A stretch of 64,000 bases of DNA, from NCBI GenBank assembly GCA_034336665.1, contig JAPFBE010000003.1, positions 35,748,360 to 35,812,359 of the forward strand, read 5' to 3'. Made by a program: the position numbers and the translations under genes. Each line of letters opens with the position of its first letter. Positions within the stretch are counted from its first letter, which is position 1. The stretch comes from Luscinia megarhynchos. Its lineage: Eukaryota; Chordata; Aves; Passeriformes; Turdidae. This document shows positions 22,606 to 35,466 of this stretch, one piece after another. The notes under the pieces were generated by a model that was not told where the DNA came from, searched no databases, and saw only the letters and a list, made by a program, of their open reading frames with translations.

Positions 22606-22619
22606 TATATATATATATA
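22606..22619. repeat. (TA)7 microsatellite
   Basis: Fourteen bases of TA repeat. Confidence 0.9.
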
Positions 22620-25600
22620 CCTGTCCACAACATTGTTCATGAATATACACATATGCATGCATAATTATATGATCTAGCTCCTACATAACTCTAGTTTATT
22701 GTATAGTGATGGGATTAAAGATAATAAAATTGCAAACACAGAGATAAATTTTCCATAGGTCCAGAAGATTCCTCAGTGTACTGTTAAAATGCAGTTGTAG
22801 CCATGAGTAAAGTTCCCTTCCAAAGTAATTGTTGGTATTACTGGGTGAGACATACTATATGCATATTGAAATATTTTTATAATTGAAGTGGTAGCTGTCA
22901 ATCCAAAAGGAAGCCAATATGGAGGAATACTTACAGGGCATCTTAGGATACTGAGACAAAGACTGTAAGAGAGCAGTAGTTACCAAACACTATATTAAAG
23001 TTGGGAGAAAAAAAGAGTTTAGGCCACATGTAGGTCTCAAGTGAGCAAAAGGCTATCAAATATTGGAGAAAAGATTACTAATTTTGGTTTTATTGAGATT
23101 AAAATGCATCACAGCTAACTCATCTTATATGGAACTTTCCCCTACTAGAAACATCATGCTCTCTGTAAATATACTGCTGAAAACGTGTTGTACCCTGCCA
23201 TAAAGTACCTCATCACAACATTGCTTCTTATGTATGCAATATAAGACAGTAAGCAAACACAGATTCCAGAAAAAGATCCTGACTTTGACATTTGCATAAC
23301 ACAAAAATATACTGCCTTGGCACATTGAGAACTTAGCAGAAATTGATGAAATTTGAATTCGCTTTGCCCACTTTTATAAACAGTAGTTATTTAAATCCTT
23401 TAAGATATTCAGCTGGATCCATCCTTCATGAGTCTGTACCTCTTAAATATAAGAATAATCCTTTGGGCTAAATTCACAAAAGGATTTTGATATTAGAATG
23501 ACTAATACTTAAAAATCCTGCTACCTACAGGAATTATACCTTGCTCCATACACACTTAATGTTACAATTCAAACTCCTGAGAACCCAAATCACAAAATCC
23601 ATAGCGAAATATGAAGCAACCTAGGGTAGCTGATAGGAAATTCAGAAGACTTGAGCTACAGCTGAGTGCCATTTTATACATGTATAGATGTGTCTTTGCA
23701 TATTTCAGTGTGGCCTTCTTTTTTTTTGTGAAAGAAAATGGAGACATTGATGGAGCCCCTCTGGCTCTCTAGTCCTTCAGCAATCCTGGGATTCAGGATG
23801 AAAGACATTCATGTTGAAATTTTTATTCCTTTGCCTGAATGAGGATTTCCATCGAAGTGTCTCATTTGACAGATGCTTTAACCCCTTTAAGCTAATGTCT
23901 ATATAGAGAAGGTCTCTTTCACACTCTTCTGCTAAAAGCGTATGCTTTGCAGAAAATAAATCAAATATTAATTGGAGCAATGCCCAGATCCTGTCTGGGA
24001 AAAAAAAACAAACTACAAGACTATAAACTCATTCTCCCATTTGCACTGTATATTTAAATAATTTACTGAAACAAAAGAGAAAGGCATAACAGAAACAATC
24101 CACTTTGTCTGTGAAGTAGGATTACTAGCCTCAAATGCTTATGATAGTGCAGGTGGTATCCCAAGCTGGGCAAATTCTCTTACACCTGCAGCTAAGTTCA
24201 CATCATTGCTGCTATGAATCCATGGTAATTATGGTTGACAATGCCAAAGCCTGGACAATGACAATTCTTTATGTGTCAGTTTCAAGCACTTTCAAATGTT
24301 TTGTCTGTTGCGTCATTCCAAACCTGTCAAGTCTAAGCTGAATCCTGCATGATCTCAAGTTTTTTTACCTGAACACTCTGTGATATGTAGGTTTCTCTGC
24401 TTCATATTTCCATGAATGCAGTTCTCACTGAGCAACCGGAGTGTTGAAAGAAGAACTGTCTGCCTAGGAAAGCATAAAAATAATTTGAAAACACTCTTGG
24501 ATGTGTGTTATTTATCAGGCTTTTCAACTGACTCTCAATTTCAATAGCAAGAATCCATCAAAGCAAGGCAAGAGTCAGGCCTGTCTGAACAGAAACAAAG
24601 CTCCCCTTCCCAGAGAGGTGTGTCCAGGCTTGTGCGTCCCGTCCCCGCAAGACATGGACTTTACTCCACCACTGACTGCTTATTCCATTCACTTTTGTTA
24701 ATGACAGGCTGACCCAGCATCTGGGGTAATCCCTTGGCAGGCTTGGATATGGAAATGACAGAGGGCTAAATGAGCACTCTAATCTTTGCTCCACTCTGCA
24801 AGGTGCACAGAAACACTCCAAGGAAACTTGTGAAGGTCTGGCCATGTGGTTGCCCAGCCAATTTAACCAAAACACAACTCATTGCTAAGTGAATATAAAC
24901 TAAAGACTTGTGGAGAGTTTTAAAGCAAATGTAGTTGGATTAGGGTTTGAATAAAAAAACAAGTGGAATATTTTTATTAAAAATACTTAAATAAATATTT
25001 TTGCTTCTGTTAATAAATTCTGCCCTAAAAGAACAAGTGAGTTTTTTTGTGTCTCAAATGTCTTGCTGAGGGTGAGAACTTTCAGATATTTCAGATCTTT
25101 TTTCTTCCAAAAGGTTTGAAAGGGTCAGTGAATAGAAGCAGAGCTGTAATGAATCTCTCTTTTCCATGTTAACTGTCAATAGGCCAATGCCACATTAACT
25201 CATCAGAGGATAACTGAGTCTCAGTGTGTCTGCATGGCTGGGGGTAGTTTATCCTTCTGGGGTCATTCCTGCACCATGAAAAGAGGAAATTAAATGCAAT
25301 GGCTAAAATCATCATAATAGAATAAGGGAATTAACAGTGGGACATAAACTAATAATAAGGAAATTCACAGGCCAGCTGCCCTCCAAGACACAATAGGGGC
25401 ACAATAAGGAAGTGTTTCAGGAGGCATCCTGTTGGGCACAGATATTGGAAGTCAGCTTCAATTGAAAATTTCCTTGTTTATATTAGCTCAAGTTGAAATT
25501 GAACTCTTCTTTGGAAGTGGGTATACTTTTTTTTCAGTGAATTTCATTGTTTTTAGGAAAACTTAAAAGGAAGATTCTGTTCTCTTGCTCATGAAAAAAA

Positions 25601-26765
25601 GTAGATTTGTAATCAGTAATTCTACATTTTATTGCACTGCAGCTTGTGGTACTCTAAACATATACTGATTTTTAGATCCACTGTGCCTATGTCAATAGAA
25701 CATATGTGTTTAATAAGAATTATAATGTTTCAATTTTTAATTTTAATGACTGTTATCTCACATCATAGGATAATTTTACAATGTGATGCGTCTATCAGTG
25801 TCCTTTGAAGAAAAAAAAAGAGTACTATTTAAATTTAGGAGTAAAGAGGCTATGGAGCAGTTAATAAATTTGTGCAAAACTTCAAAAAAAATCCAAATAA
25901 ATTACAACTTGTTTTCTTTAGGTAATGGTACTTATTTTTTCACTGAAGACTTTTATTTACTTGCAATCTCTCCAGTAAGGACAGAAATGTATTTTATTTG
26001 TTTTTTTTCCTTAATCTAGCCTGAACTCTATTTTGCCTGTGTGCAATAAAAATAATTTGTGTACTTTTAATCTCACTTATATTGGCCAGTATCAGGAGCA
26101 GAGATATAAAATTCTAAGGCTATGAAAATTTAATTTTTTTTAACCATGGACAGAATAAGACCATAAGAATCCAATCCAATCTGTGAAATGCAAGCGTCAA
26201 ATTTCACTGGCTTGGATTTAGGCCTGTTTCTTAAGTAACTGTTGTAAATCTTGCAAAGGGCCTGTTACTGTAAGCTTACCAATATAAAAGATCTTTGGCT
26301 TCATCCTAATCATGTTTGGAAAAGCAACTGAATTATTAGAGTCATAATTAAAGACAACTGGCAAACCTTTTGGTGTTTAGCCATCACTCCCTATTTTGAG
26401 ACATTTTCTGTGGATCTGAGGGTATTCTGGCAGAGGATGGTGGTGGGAAAAGAAAGCAAAAAACCTAGATCTTAGTAGCTAGCAGAGAAGCTTTAATTCA
26501 TCTGGATCTTAATACAAGAGATTCTGTAATATAATCCACAGCTCATAAAAGTAATGTAATACTGCTTCATGGTTATATCACTGTGAAAATGTGGAGAGAG
26601 ATTAATTAAACTGATAATTATTAGTTTGCCTTGGCACTTACCTGCTCCATGAGTTCCAATTCTATTTTGTTAATATAGAATCACAATCCTGGCACACATC
26701 TTTTTTTTCCAGATACAGTTTTGGCAACAATACAAGAAAATTAGACCCAAATTCTCTGTTGTGTT
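22620..26765. other. Unannotated sequence, about 4.1 kb
   Basis: AT-rich and without a recognised transposon. Frames (for example 24558-24875 minus, 25783-26019 plus) show no domain. A phrase near 23466 (GGGCTAAATTCACAAAAGG) resembles sauropsid interspersed repeats I have seen but could not be placed. Confidence 0.5.
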
Positions 26766-26920
26766 AAAAAACACCAAACCAAACAGAAACCTCCCCCCCT
26801 GCCCCCTGCAAAAAAACCCCACACAACCCCTCCACCCCCTCCAAAAAAAAACCCCACAAAACAAAAAAACCCACAAAAACCCCCATGAAACCAACCAACA
26901 AAACAAAAAACCCCAAAACA
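26766..26920. repeat. A/C-rich tract with G-quadruplex potential on the minus strand
   Basis: Runs of C (26793-26799, 26802-26806, 26817-26820, 26827-26830, 26835-26839, 26852-26855) are separated by A-rich spacers. Read on the minus strand, this gives at least six G-tracts of four or more, separated by loops of one to about twelve bases. The minus-strand frames at 26670-26954, rich in Phe, Trp and Gly, are artefacts of it. Confidence 0.85.
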
Positions 26921-29116
26921 GATAAGAGAATAAGGGTAAAATATAATCATCCAATTGTCACAATATGTGCACCAGGCTTTAGCCAGAAGAGAATTAGCAA
27001 AGCAACATTAAATTTAAGTAGTGACAAAATAATCCAGTCCTGTTCAATTCCTTTTCTCAAGCAACGTATTTAGTCAGCAAATAATTTGGGGCATAGGTAC
27101 TTCTGAATATACATGCACACTTATACAAAATGTATTTAGAACAATATATTTGGTTTCTGTAATCAAGTATGACATCTTTTACTGTTCAATCCCCAGATAA
27201 GTTTAGCTTCAATTTGATTAGATGAAAATTCTCAAAGGATCCAGCAAAATCCCATTGCAACAACAGTTTTCTCAGCTTAGTGCCCTTCCTTGGAGCTAGA
27301 AACACTTGCATTGTATTGCCTCCTCTGCTGAGCAAGGTATTCTAAGCTTAAAGAGGGAAAATCATACAAGATTGTTTGTCAAAATCTAGATTTTTATACT
27401 GTTTACACAACATGACAAAATCTCAAAGGACACTACAGCTAAAACCACTCAAGTTTGAGAAATTGCTGTGTTTTCTTGACCTGCACACATTGTAGTCTTT
27501 ACTAAGACATTTTATTCTTGTATACCTTCATTAAATATAAACAACCTTCTTTGTTTTATCTTCCCTAGATCATGCGAGATGATATGGTTTGCAGTATTGC
27601 TATTCCTGCTATTTAAATGACTTTTTAAAAAACTGTGAATAAAAGGACTTCAAAATATAAGTTTGAGGTTTGGTTTTTTCCCCCTTTGTTTTGGGATTTG
27701 TTTGTTTGTTTTCATTATTTTTAAATCTGCCTTTGTCTTCTTGTTTTTAAGGCCTTAGTATTAACTTGATCACCCTTTTCAGTGGGTTAATATTAGTTTA
27801 TTAATTATTTAATTATGGTTAGAAATTTAAGAGCCAAAGGAGAGAAAAAAAAAGCTACAAGAAAGCTGAATTTCCCTTACAAGTATCTGAGTCCTGGCTG
27901 TAATGAAAATAAAGAAATAAAAACTCTGTTTTCTCAGGATTTCCAGGGAAGAATTGAACGTTAGTAAACCTGACCTCCACAATGAGAAAGATGTATTGTT
28001 TTTTCCTGATGCACTTGAAGAGGTAAATAATATTTAATGAGTTGGGCTTGCTTGATTTTCAGGCTTATTTTAGACCTGATTGCCAGCTAGGTGATAGCCT
28101 GTGATTAACACAACTTGCCCCCCTATGAGGCTATAACATTACTCCCAACTGGCCATTTAACAATTACATAGTGCTACTGCTCCGTACAATATTTCTGATC
28201 TCTTTGAAGCTGTTTTCAGTTTATTTCCAGAACAAGGCACCCTCAAGTTTTTGGTTTAGCTCCTTCTTCCTTCCTCCTCAGCTTCCTTTTACAGCTACCT
28301 CTGCCTGTGGCAGCCCAGAGCTGCAGAGCATTGCCCCAGGGTGCCTCTTGCTGATGGTACCTGTTGTCCCCAAACTGTTTTTCTCTGTGGGCGCTTGTTT
28401 GCTGCGTGTGAAAGCAGAGCGATGATTTTGCCTGATCCCTCCCAGATGGTGGTTTCCTCATTCCTGGTTGCTAAGTATTTTTAACATTTGTGAGCATTTA
28501 TCTTCTCTCTCAGGGAGGATAGTGCAAGCTTGCTGACAGGGAGGCTGGTTTGGAGAACCTTCTGGGTTAAACTGCCCATGGGGTAGTCTGAGCTTGGTCA
28601 TGCTTGCACATTGCCTGCTTCACCTATTTTAGCAAAGCAAGACACATGGCCCAAAAGCTCCTTTGGAGCTCCTCCAAAAGCTGAGGGATGTTGTGGTGCC
28701 ATGTGCTAAACAGGGAGCTGTATTGTATGTTTGTCAGTGTGCTGGATATCCTTTGCCTGCACAAAGTCCAGAATCATGTCCAGGATCTGGTGTAAAGGTG
28801 CAACCCTGCTGTTCACTTCCATGTTTCACCCACTCCAGGATATCCCTCTTTCATGCTGAGAAGGATTTCCCAAACAGGTTTCGCATGCATTTACATATTA
28901 AGGGTAAGTGCAGTGAGCCTAAGGCTTCCAGGAAGCTACAGACTCACTGTGCATGTGTTTCTCAGTAATTTTTACATCATATTTACAGCGTACACAGAGG
29001 CCATCTGTGCAGCACATGCATTGTGGATGGGCTGGCCTCATTGCAAATGCACTGTAAAGTTGATACGCGCATGTGGGGTGGATATGTCCAGATTTTCTCC
29101 ACTACTGCTCTGATTA
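26921..29116. other. Unannotated sequence, about 2.2 kb
   Basis: Frames around 28171-28461 and 28663-29113 are open in a slightly GC-richer patch but match nothing I know. No transposon recognised. Confidence 0.5.
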
Positions 29117-29200
29117 GGTTGCCAGACATCCAGAAATCCTGAACAAATGTCAAAAATCTTTGAATTCCCCCTGGATATACGTTCCAGGCATTAAAAAAAA
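29117..29200. mobile_element. Possible hAT-type DNA transposon terminus
   Basis: 'GGTTGCCAGACATCCAGAAA' followed by 'TCCTGAACA' and 'CCCCCTGGATATACG' recalls the 'GGTGACCAGA(T/C)GTCC' ends of hAT elements in amniotes. I could not find a matching inverted end or target duplication, so this is a weak call. Confidence 0.2.
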
Positions 29201-30688
29201 GGAGATGTGTTCAAGGGAACTGAAGCATATGGCAGTCTATTCGGCACAGACCACACTAAATGACTTAGTCACGTCTTGATGACAGGACACAGGAGGGGCT
29301 GGGTCCAGATGCACCTTCTGGCTGCACCCCAGTTTTCTAATGGGACTAGACTTTTGTGGATTTTACGGCAAGGAAGTCTAGATATATGGGTCAGAGGAGA
29401 AACTGCCATGTCATCCAAATAAGCCCTTGATCTTCACAATCAAGGGAGAAGAAACCCCAGGCAAGCTATGGAGGTTCTCAGTGCAGCAATGAAGCTGCAG
29501 TCTCACTCGCAGGATGTCCCAGCAAGGAGTTTATTACACTCAGAATTTTTCCATATGTTATGTACATAGCTGTAAAAAAAAAGTTAGTGCCTTCAGTGAA
29601 TGTGGCTTTGATATTTGGAGGATGTTTCTACTTAAAAAAACAAAGGGACAGAGTACTCAGTTGTTGTAAGAGATGCCGGACTGTTATTCATTTAGAGAGC
29701 ACACAGTGAGCAGTTACAAGACAGCAGCTCAGTAAAAGAAATCAAAACCTGCACAAAACACAGAGAGTTCAGACATTTGTTCTTTACTATATTTACTAAA
29801 TTGCCTGCAATTCCTGCTTTAAAGCCAGCAAAATAACAATAAGTAATGAGGAAAGAAAAGGTTATCTGCATTTATTTCATAAGCTATTTATTTTAAGTCA
29901 GTGCGGAGACTGTAAAGTGTATGAAAAACATATGTATATTGCTTCCTAAGATGCATCCATTACTGGGTTGGCAGTTTGAAAGTCAGAGAAGAAGCCATAG
30001 ACTAGAAACATGGAAGTAAAGACTTTTAACTTTAATCCTTGATCTAATTAAGGAAAATATAGAAGTTATATATGTATATTTATTTAATTTGCAATTATAT
30101 CTCAAATGGTAATATTGTCTTTAGAACCAGCCGTAGATAGTCAGTAGAGATGAAAATGAATTATTTTAAAAATAATAACAAAGGGAATAAAACAAGGCAC
30201 AAAACAGATTTTGCTGTATTTAAGATATAGTTCCTCTTTTAAATTCTTAGCCATTATAAATGGTGTTAAAATCTATTTTTATAAGCAGACCATACATGCT
30301 GATAAACATAAAAATTCACCTTTGTACTAGGTAGCTTTAGCTAGTGTTTATTTTAGTGGCGAGAGTGGAAAGAACTTTTAAAGCAAATTTTCCCCTTTCA
30401 GGGTATTCCCCTTACCTGCAGAAAAGGTAAAGCAGTGGAACCAGTTCTCACTGAGCAGGTAATCTGGAGGAGAATGGATTGAGCTTGTTCTGAATGTGGG
30501 AAAGAGATCTGAAGAGTTAAATATGCACTAAAAAACTCCACAGGTGGCACGGGAAATCAAAATGTTTTGTTTTAAAATAAGAAAATGGACAGAATGAAAT
30601 TCAGGAACGCAGCCCAGAGTGTAACTTCCTGCACCAGCAAGATGAAAACATTTAATTGCAGATGTTTTGATTATGAGAACAGATTCAG
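29201..30688. other. Unannotated sequence, about 1.5 kb
   Basis: No gene or known repeat. Two short A-runs occur near 29573 and 29634. Confidence 0.5.
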
Positions 30689-30704
30689 AAAAAAAAAAAA
30701 AAAA
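30689..30704. repeat. A16 homopolymer
   Basis: Uninterrupted run of 16 A. The sequence to its left is not recognised as a SINE or processed pseudogene. Confidence 0.95.
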
Positions 30705-31227
30705 TCAGACCTGCAGTTCTAGCCCCAAAAATGAGGGAGAGGAAGCATGCTAACTTTCATGTGAAAGCTGTGTGTGTTCATTCCAATTATAGAAAGGAGG
30801 GACTCCTGCTGGGTTTATCTGAATGTTCATTTGGATTTGTGTAACACATTATTTCATATTTTAAGATGTGTTTTTCTTAAGAAGTGACTTTTACAGCTTT
30901 TTCATTCAGCTGACCTGAACTTCTTATTCTCTTTTTTAATATTTAGAGTATTTGTCTGGAAGCTTACCAGGTGTGCATATGCAACAAGAGCAGGTGAAGC
31001 TCCAACAAAAGCCTTTTATTTGGGGAAGCTATTTATTACCAGAGTGCTGACAATATACTGTAGCTAGGCTTAAATAAGGACTGGATAAATAAGTTACAGC
31101 AAACAATTTATTCAACACACATATTACCATTGTTCCTACTCATGAATTGTGCAGGAACAGCTTGCAAAGCTCTTGAATTTAGTGCCTGGAGCTGCAAAAA
31201 ATAAGTGAGCAATTTTATTTAAGCAAG
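30705..31227. other. Unannotated sequence
   Basis: No feature seen upstream of the CR1 element that follows. Confidence 0.5.
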
Positions 31228-31604
31228 TAGCAGGAGATTGAGGGGAGATCTCACAGCAGTCTATAAAATTTCCTCACAAGGGGAGGTGCAGGGGCAGGCA
31301 CTGATGTCTTCTCTCTGGTGATCAGGGACAGGACCCAAAGGAATGGCATGAAGCTGTGTCATGGGAGGCTTATGTTGCATATTAGAAAAAAATTCTTCAC
31401 CCAGAAGGTGGTTGGGCACTGGACCAGGCTCCCCAGGGAAGTGGTCACAGCACCAGCCTGACAGAACTCAAGGAATGTTTGCCCAAGGTTCTCGGGCACA
31501 CGGTAGGACTCTTGGGGACGGTGCTGTGCAGGGTCAGGAGCTGGATTTACATGGTCTTTGTGGGTCCCTTCCAACTGAGGATAGCTATGATTCTGTGGAT
31601 TTTA
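31228..31604 (+). mobile_element. CR1 LINE 3' end, plus strand, best preserved copy
   Basis: Near-continuous match to the CR1 3' region. 'GAGATTGAGGGGAGATCTCA' comes first, then 'AAATTTCCTCACAAGGGGAG', 'GGGGCAGGCACTGATGTCTT' and 'GACAGGACCCAAAGGAATGG'. 'CATGAAGCTGTGTCATGGGA' follows, then 'AAAATTCTTCACCCAGAAGG', 'GGTTGGGCACTGGACCAGGC', 'CCCCAGGGAAGTGGTCACAG' and 'GTGGGTCCCTTCCAACTGAG', ending with 'TATGATTCTGTGGATTTTA' as the terminal 8-bp-type repeats. It is 5'-truncated and contains no usable coding part. It is less diverged than the other CR1 copies here, so probably younger. Open frames on either strand at 31359-31703 lie inside it and are not genes. Confidence 0.97.
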
Positions 31605-31845
31605 CTCAGGCAGGCCTCATCACTAATACGTGCAGCAGCACCATACAACTTGCAACAATTTCATACTTTTGAAATCAGTAGCACAAATGAACTTAAAACA
31701 TGAATGCTTGAGGGGAGTATGTCAAATACATTTTTCTCAAACCTAATTTTCCTTTTGACTGTCTGTCAAAGGGCAATCCTTACTCTTGTGAGGGCACTCC
31801 TGAGAGTTTCCTCAGCTATCTAGTTTAAAACTGTTGTCACACATG
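31605..31845. other. Unannotated sequence
   Basis: Nothing recognised. Confidence 0.5.
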
Positions 31846-31870
31846 CTCATGTAGATGTCTCATGTAGATA
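31846..31870. repeat. 13-bp tandem duplication
   Basis: CTCATGTAGATGT is followed directly by CTCATGTAGATA. Confidence 0.85.
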
Positions 31871-34800
31871 CTATGTTCCCTTTACTGGATGTAAGGATAG
31901 AGAAAACAAAATAGTGAAAGTAGGTCAGAGGAGGAAAAATGCATGAAGGCACCGATTTCACATTGGGCAACTTTGAGTTGGTACATGATTTACAACCTGA
32001 CCTAAGAACTCAGGCATACCTTTGATCTGGCAATATAGGAACAGGGCTCCAGTATAACATTATTTAATCTCTTCTTAAGTTCTGTAATAAAAAATAGACC
32101 AACAAATTATAGTTATTAGCTGTGAGCTGTTCAGGAATGTCCACGTAAGGACTGTTTGTTGGACTGGAGTGAGGTTTTTCTAATCTGAAGTTCCATTCAA
32201 GTTGCAGTTACACTTTGCAATTCATCCCTGAATTCGATTTGCCTTCAAAGGTAGTCTCCAAGAAGAGTTAAGCCTTATATACAAAAGCTTAAATCCCTTT
32301 GTTGAGCATACAAGGCCACTTCCAGGTCATCTTTTATACTTCTGTTCAGTCTGATTGTACAGACCAAAATCCTATCCTGAAGGTAGACATTTGCAAACTT
32401 GCTTGAGAAATTGGATGTGTAATGAGTCACCTTTAAAATGAAAGATTTACTGCTGATCAAAGCAGTTATATATGAAGTGGGAAGTCCTCCCTGGGGTTTG
32501 TAGATTCAAACCACATTTCCTAACTATCCTTATCTGGATGGATATGCTCTCTCTTTTGTGGTCCTTCTCAGTAGATCCACGAAACTTGAGTGTGTTCCAG
32601 CACAGAGATTTAGAGGAACGTCTGTTTGCAGAGCAGCCGATCATCCAGTAGCTTGGGGAACTGAAAAAATGGAACATTTTCCACCCTAGCAAGGTATCTG
32701 TGCACTACAGAAAGAGTGTTCTCATGGGGACCAAGCAATGGGAGCTTGCCTTTGTGTTTTATGAAATTCTGGGTCATGTCTGCTTCAAAGGCACACACAA
32801 GTTGTTTTAAGGGAAATCCTATTATTCAAATACTAAATTGATAATTGAAAAGAGAATTTTCTGTATTATTACCCACTGGTGGGACATTTTTGATAATTTT
32901 CAGGCTGTGGACCATATCAGCAAATACCAAAAAAAGTAGTCAGTGGAACTAAATGCAGAATAAGATTAAAGCTTTGTTTTCTCAGGAATGTAAGGTTTTA
33001 ATTTTCAGGAATCAATAGAGAATGCTATGGTTTTGTTTAATGTTTTGCAATATGGAGAAGGTTACAGCAATTCACCTCATGGACCCTCTGACCTTAGTTT
33101 CAGTAGCACTTTATTATTTAAATGACATTAAAGCTCACACTAAATGATAACTCTGATATGAATGATGGAAAATTGTATGTTTGTACCATCAGCCAACTGT
33201 CTACTTGTTATTCTAATCCCTACAAAAGGGAAGATTTTATTTCCAAAGAGGAAAGATTGAAGCTTGTTATGTCAAGTGCTTTATTTTCTTTTTAGGAGTG
33301 TGTTAACTTGTCTTATAAAAACAAAACAGTATATTTTACTTCAAGTTGAAAAAACAGAATGCTTTGTAATGGTTGTCTTGGAAAGAAATCTCTCATTCCC
33401 CAGTGGAATGGTGAAATGCTGGAAAGAGACTACTGATTAGTCGTAAGTGCTGTTTTGCCCATGATCACTATGTTCATAAGTATCCAATTTATATATATTA
33501 TTCAAAATTTACACATTATTAGTAATAAAAAAAATAGCTTAAATGCAGCACACAACAAATTGAGGAACATATTTGTGTCTCTCCCCTCAAAAAAGAAATT
33601 GGTTTGACTGATGGATCTAATGTCATCTATGGGAAATAGATGGATACTACAATATGCATAGTTTTGTTCCTTCAGTCTCAGCTGGAAAAAGCCTTTCCTC
33701 ACTTTCTACAGAGATTTCTCCTTTTTAATAGTCAAATATATGCAGTAATCTACTCTTCTATTACTTATGAAGTATGTATACTTCTGAGGCCTATTTGGGC
33801 TATATGTTTGTTCTAAGCAATTAAAAAACCACTATAAAAGAAACAACAAAAGCTAAAGTTTTACAAACACCTTGGCACCATATCCTGAATTGGATTGCAA
33901 TTTTTTTTTCTTCAGTAAACATCACAGCTAAAGGGCCAAGGGTCATTTCAACAAACAATTCCTAATATTTGTTTATTTGTGTAGAAAACACATTAAATTA
34001 CTATTTCTTTCTAGTGTGAAAACTGTTTTGCTGCTACTTTCTTTGTAATATACCAGAAGACTGTAAAAATTAATACAGGTTGGATGAAGTTAACTCATAC
34101 GTTTAATTCTCCCTTTAAATAAACAATCTTCACCTTATTGAGGTTTCTGAGAGTGAGAAAAGTGTTGGGGTTTTTTTCTGAAGGTTAGCATCAGGTCAGG
34201 TCAGTAACTTGAGATATGTAGTCATCAGCTAGTTTGACCTGGCTGGTGAGAATTTTCTTTACTCTTGGAAAGCTTAATCAAAAATCCAGATGTGTGCAAC
34301 CAATGATAGCATAACACTCAGTTATAGTGTCAGTGGGAAGTGGAAAATTTGCTTGCATTCAGGTAGGACAATTGGAATGGCTACCCAATGGGCTAGGAAA
34401 AGAATTAAGACTTTTGAGAAATGGAAATGTAATGCTTCTGAGGAAATCAATCCTCCACTGCAGTGGGAACTGAAAGTTAAGTCTGAACTGGGTGAACCTC
34501 TACATAGCTGCAAAAATTTATTAATATTTGAATAAGGAACTTATCAAAATGTCTCAAGGTAAGTCAAGAGAAAAAAAATCACATGGATTTGAGGGTGTAA
34601 AGTGGGGAACCCCCCCCATCACACTTTCACATCCAAAGAAAGGTGACATATTGAGAAGGACCTGTGCTACACACAGAGGCTCTCAAGTTACACTAAAATG
34701 TTTTTAGGTTATACTTCACATTTAAAGCTTCTTAATGTGCAAGGTGATGTATCTTGCATTGTTGCTGCCAGTATTTGAAAAATGTTTTCTCATTTGCAAC

Positions 34801-35326
34801 ATATTCCTGGTTATGGAAACCACATTAATTGTTTGAACAATTTTGAGGAATGTTCCCTGGGCATCAACCACCAAGCCTCTGCTTTGTTATGTTGTTAGAG
34901 GGGTTCCAACAGCTTCTGAGCCTCTTCAGGGACTGTACTCCCTCACCACACTCCCACAAAATTCCTGAATGTTTTCAGAGTACCTGTAGTAAGGTTGAAA
35001 AACTAGAAGAAAAGCAAGGAAAAATTTACAATATGGATATGGGCCTTACCAGTGTGTCACAAAGGAACTTCCAAAGAAGTTTAGTTAACTTCATTATACA
35101 GCAAACTAGTTATAGCAAATTAATGTTGAAGAAATAAAGGACTGGTCTTCTAAAAGAAAGGACTTGGGGGGAATGTACATGCTTTAAGCTGAAATGATAA
35201 TACAAATAAAACCTAATAAATGTGCTTCTGTCAAGGAGTGAAATAGTGCATCCATCAGAACCTTAAACATGATTACTTTAAAGCTTCCCCTTGCATAGCA
35301 GTGCCAGTCCCTGTTTCAGAGATTTC
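31871..35326. other. Unannotated sequence, about 3.5 kb
   Basis: No gene or transposon recognised. The minus-strand frames at 32275-32798 overlap one another in different phases without a domain. Confidence 0.55.
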
Positions 35327-35361
35327 TTGGTTTGGGTTTTGTCTGTTTGTTTGGTTGGCTT

Positions 35362-35420
<59 letters not shown>

Positions 35421-35425
35421 TTTTT
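35327..35425. repeat. Poly(T) with (GTTTT)n flank
   Basis: A GTTT-rich lead is followed by 30 T (35364-35393) and then GTTTT/GTTTTT units. It could be an antisense poly(A) tail, but the neighbouring sequence on either side is not a recognised retrogene or SINE. Confidence 0.95.
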
Positions 35426-35452
35426 AATTTAGTATTGATTAATAAAATATGT

Positions 35453-35466
35453 CTAGACTAGTCTAG
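35453..35466. repeat. 14-bp perfect palindrome
   Basis: CTAGACTAGTCTAG is its own reverse complement. It is short enough to be chance. Confidence 0.7.

Noticed and set aside
26670..26954. Minus-strand frame rich in Phe, Trp and Gly resembling a membrane protein
   Set aside because: It is produced by the A/C-rich low-complexity tract read on the other strand.
31359..31703. Three open frames on both strands
   Set aside because: All lie within or overlap the 3' region of a CR1 element, which is not coding there.
35364..35393. T30 as the antisense poly(A) tail of a processed pseudogene
   Set aside because: No cDNA-like reading frame or target-site duplication is visible beside it, and GTTTT units on both sides favour a simple repeat.
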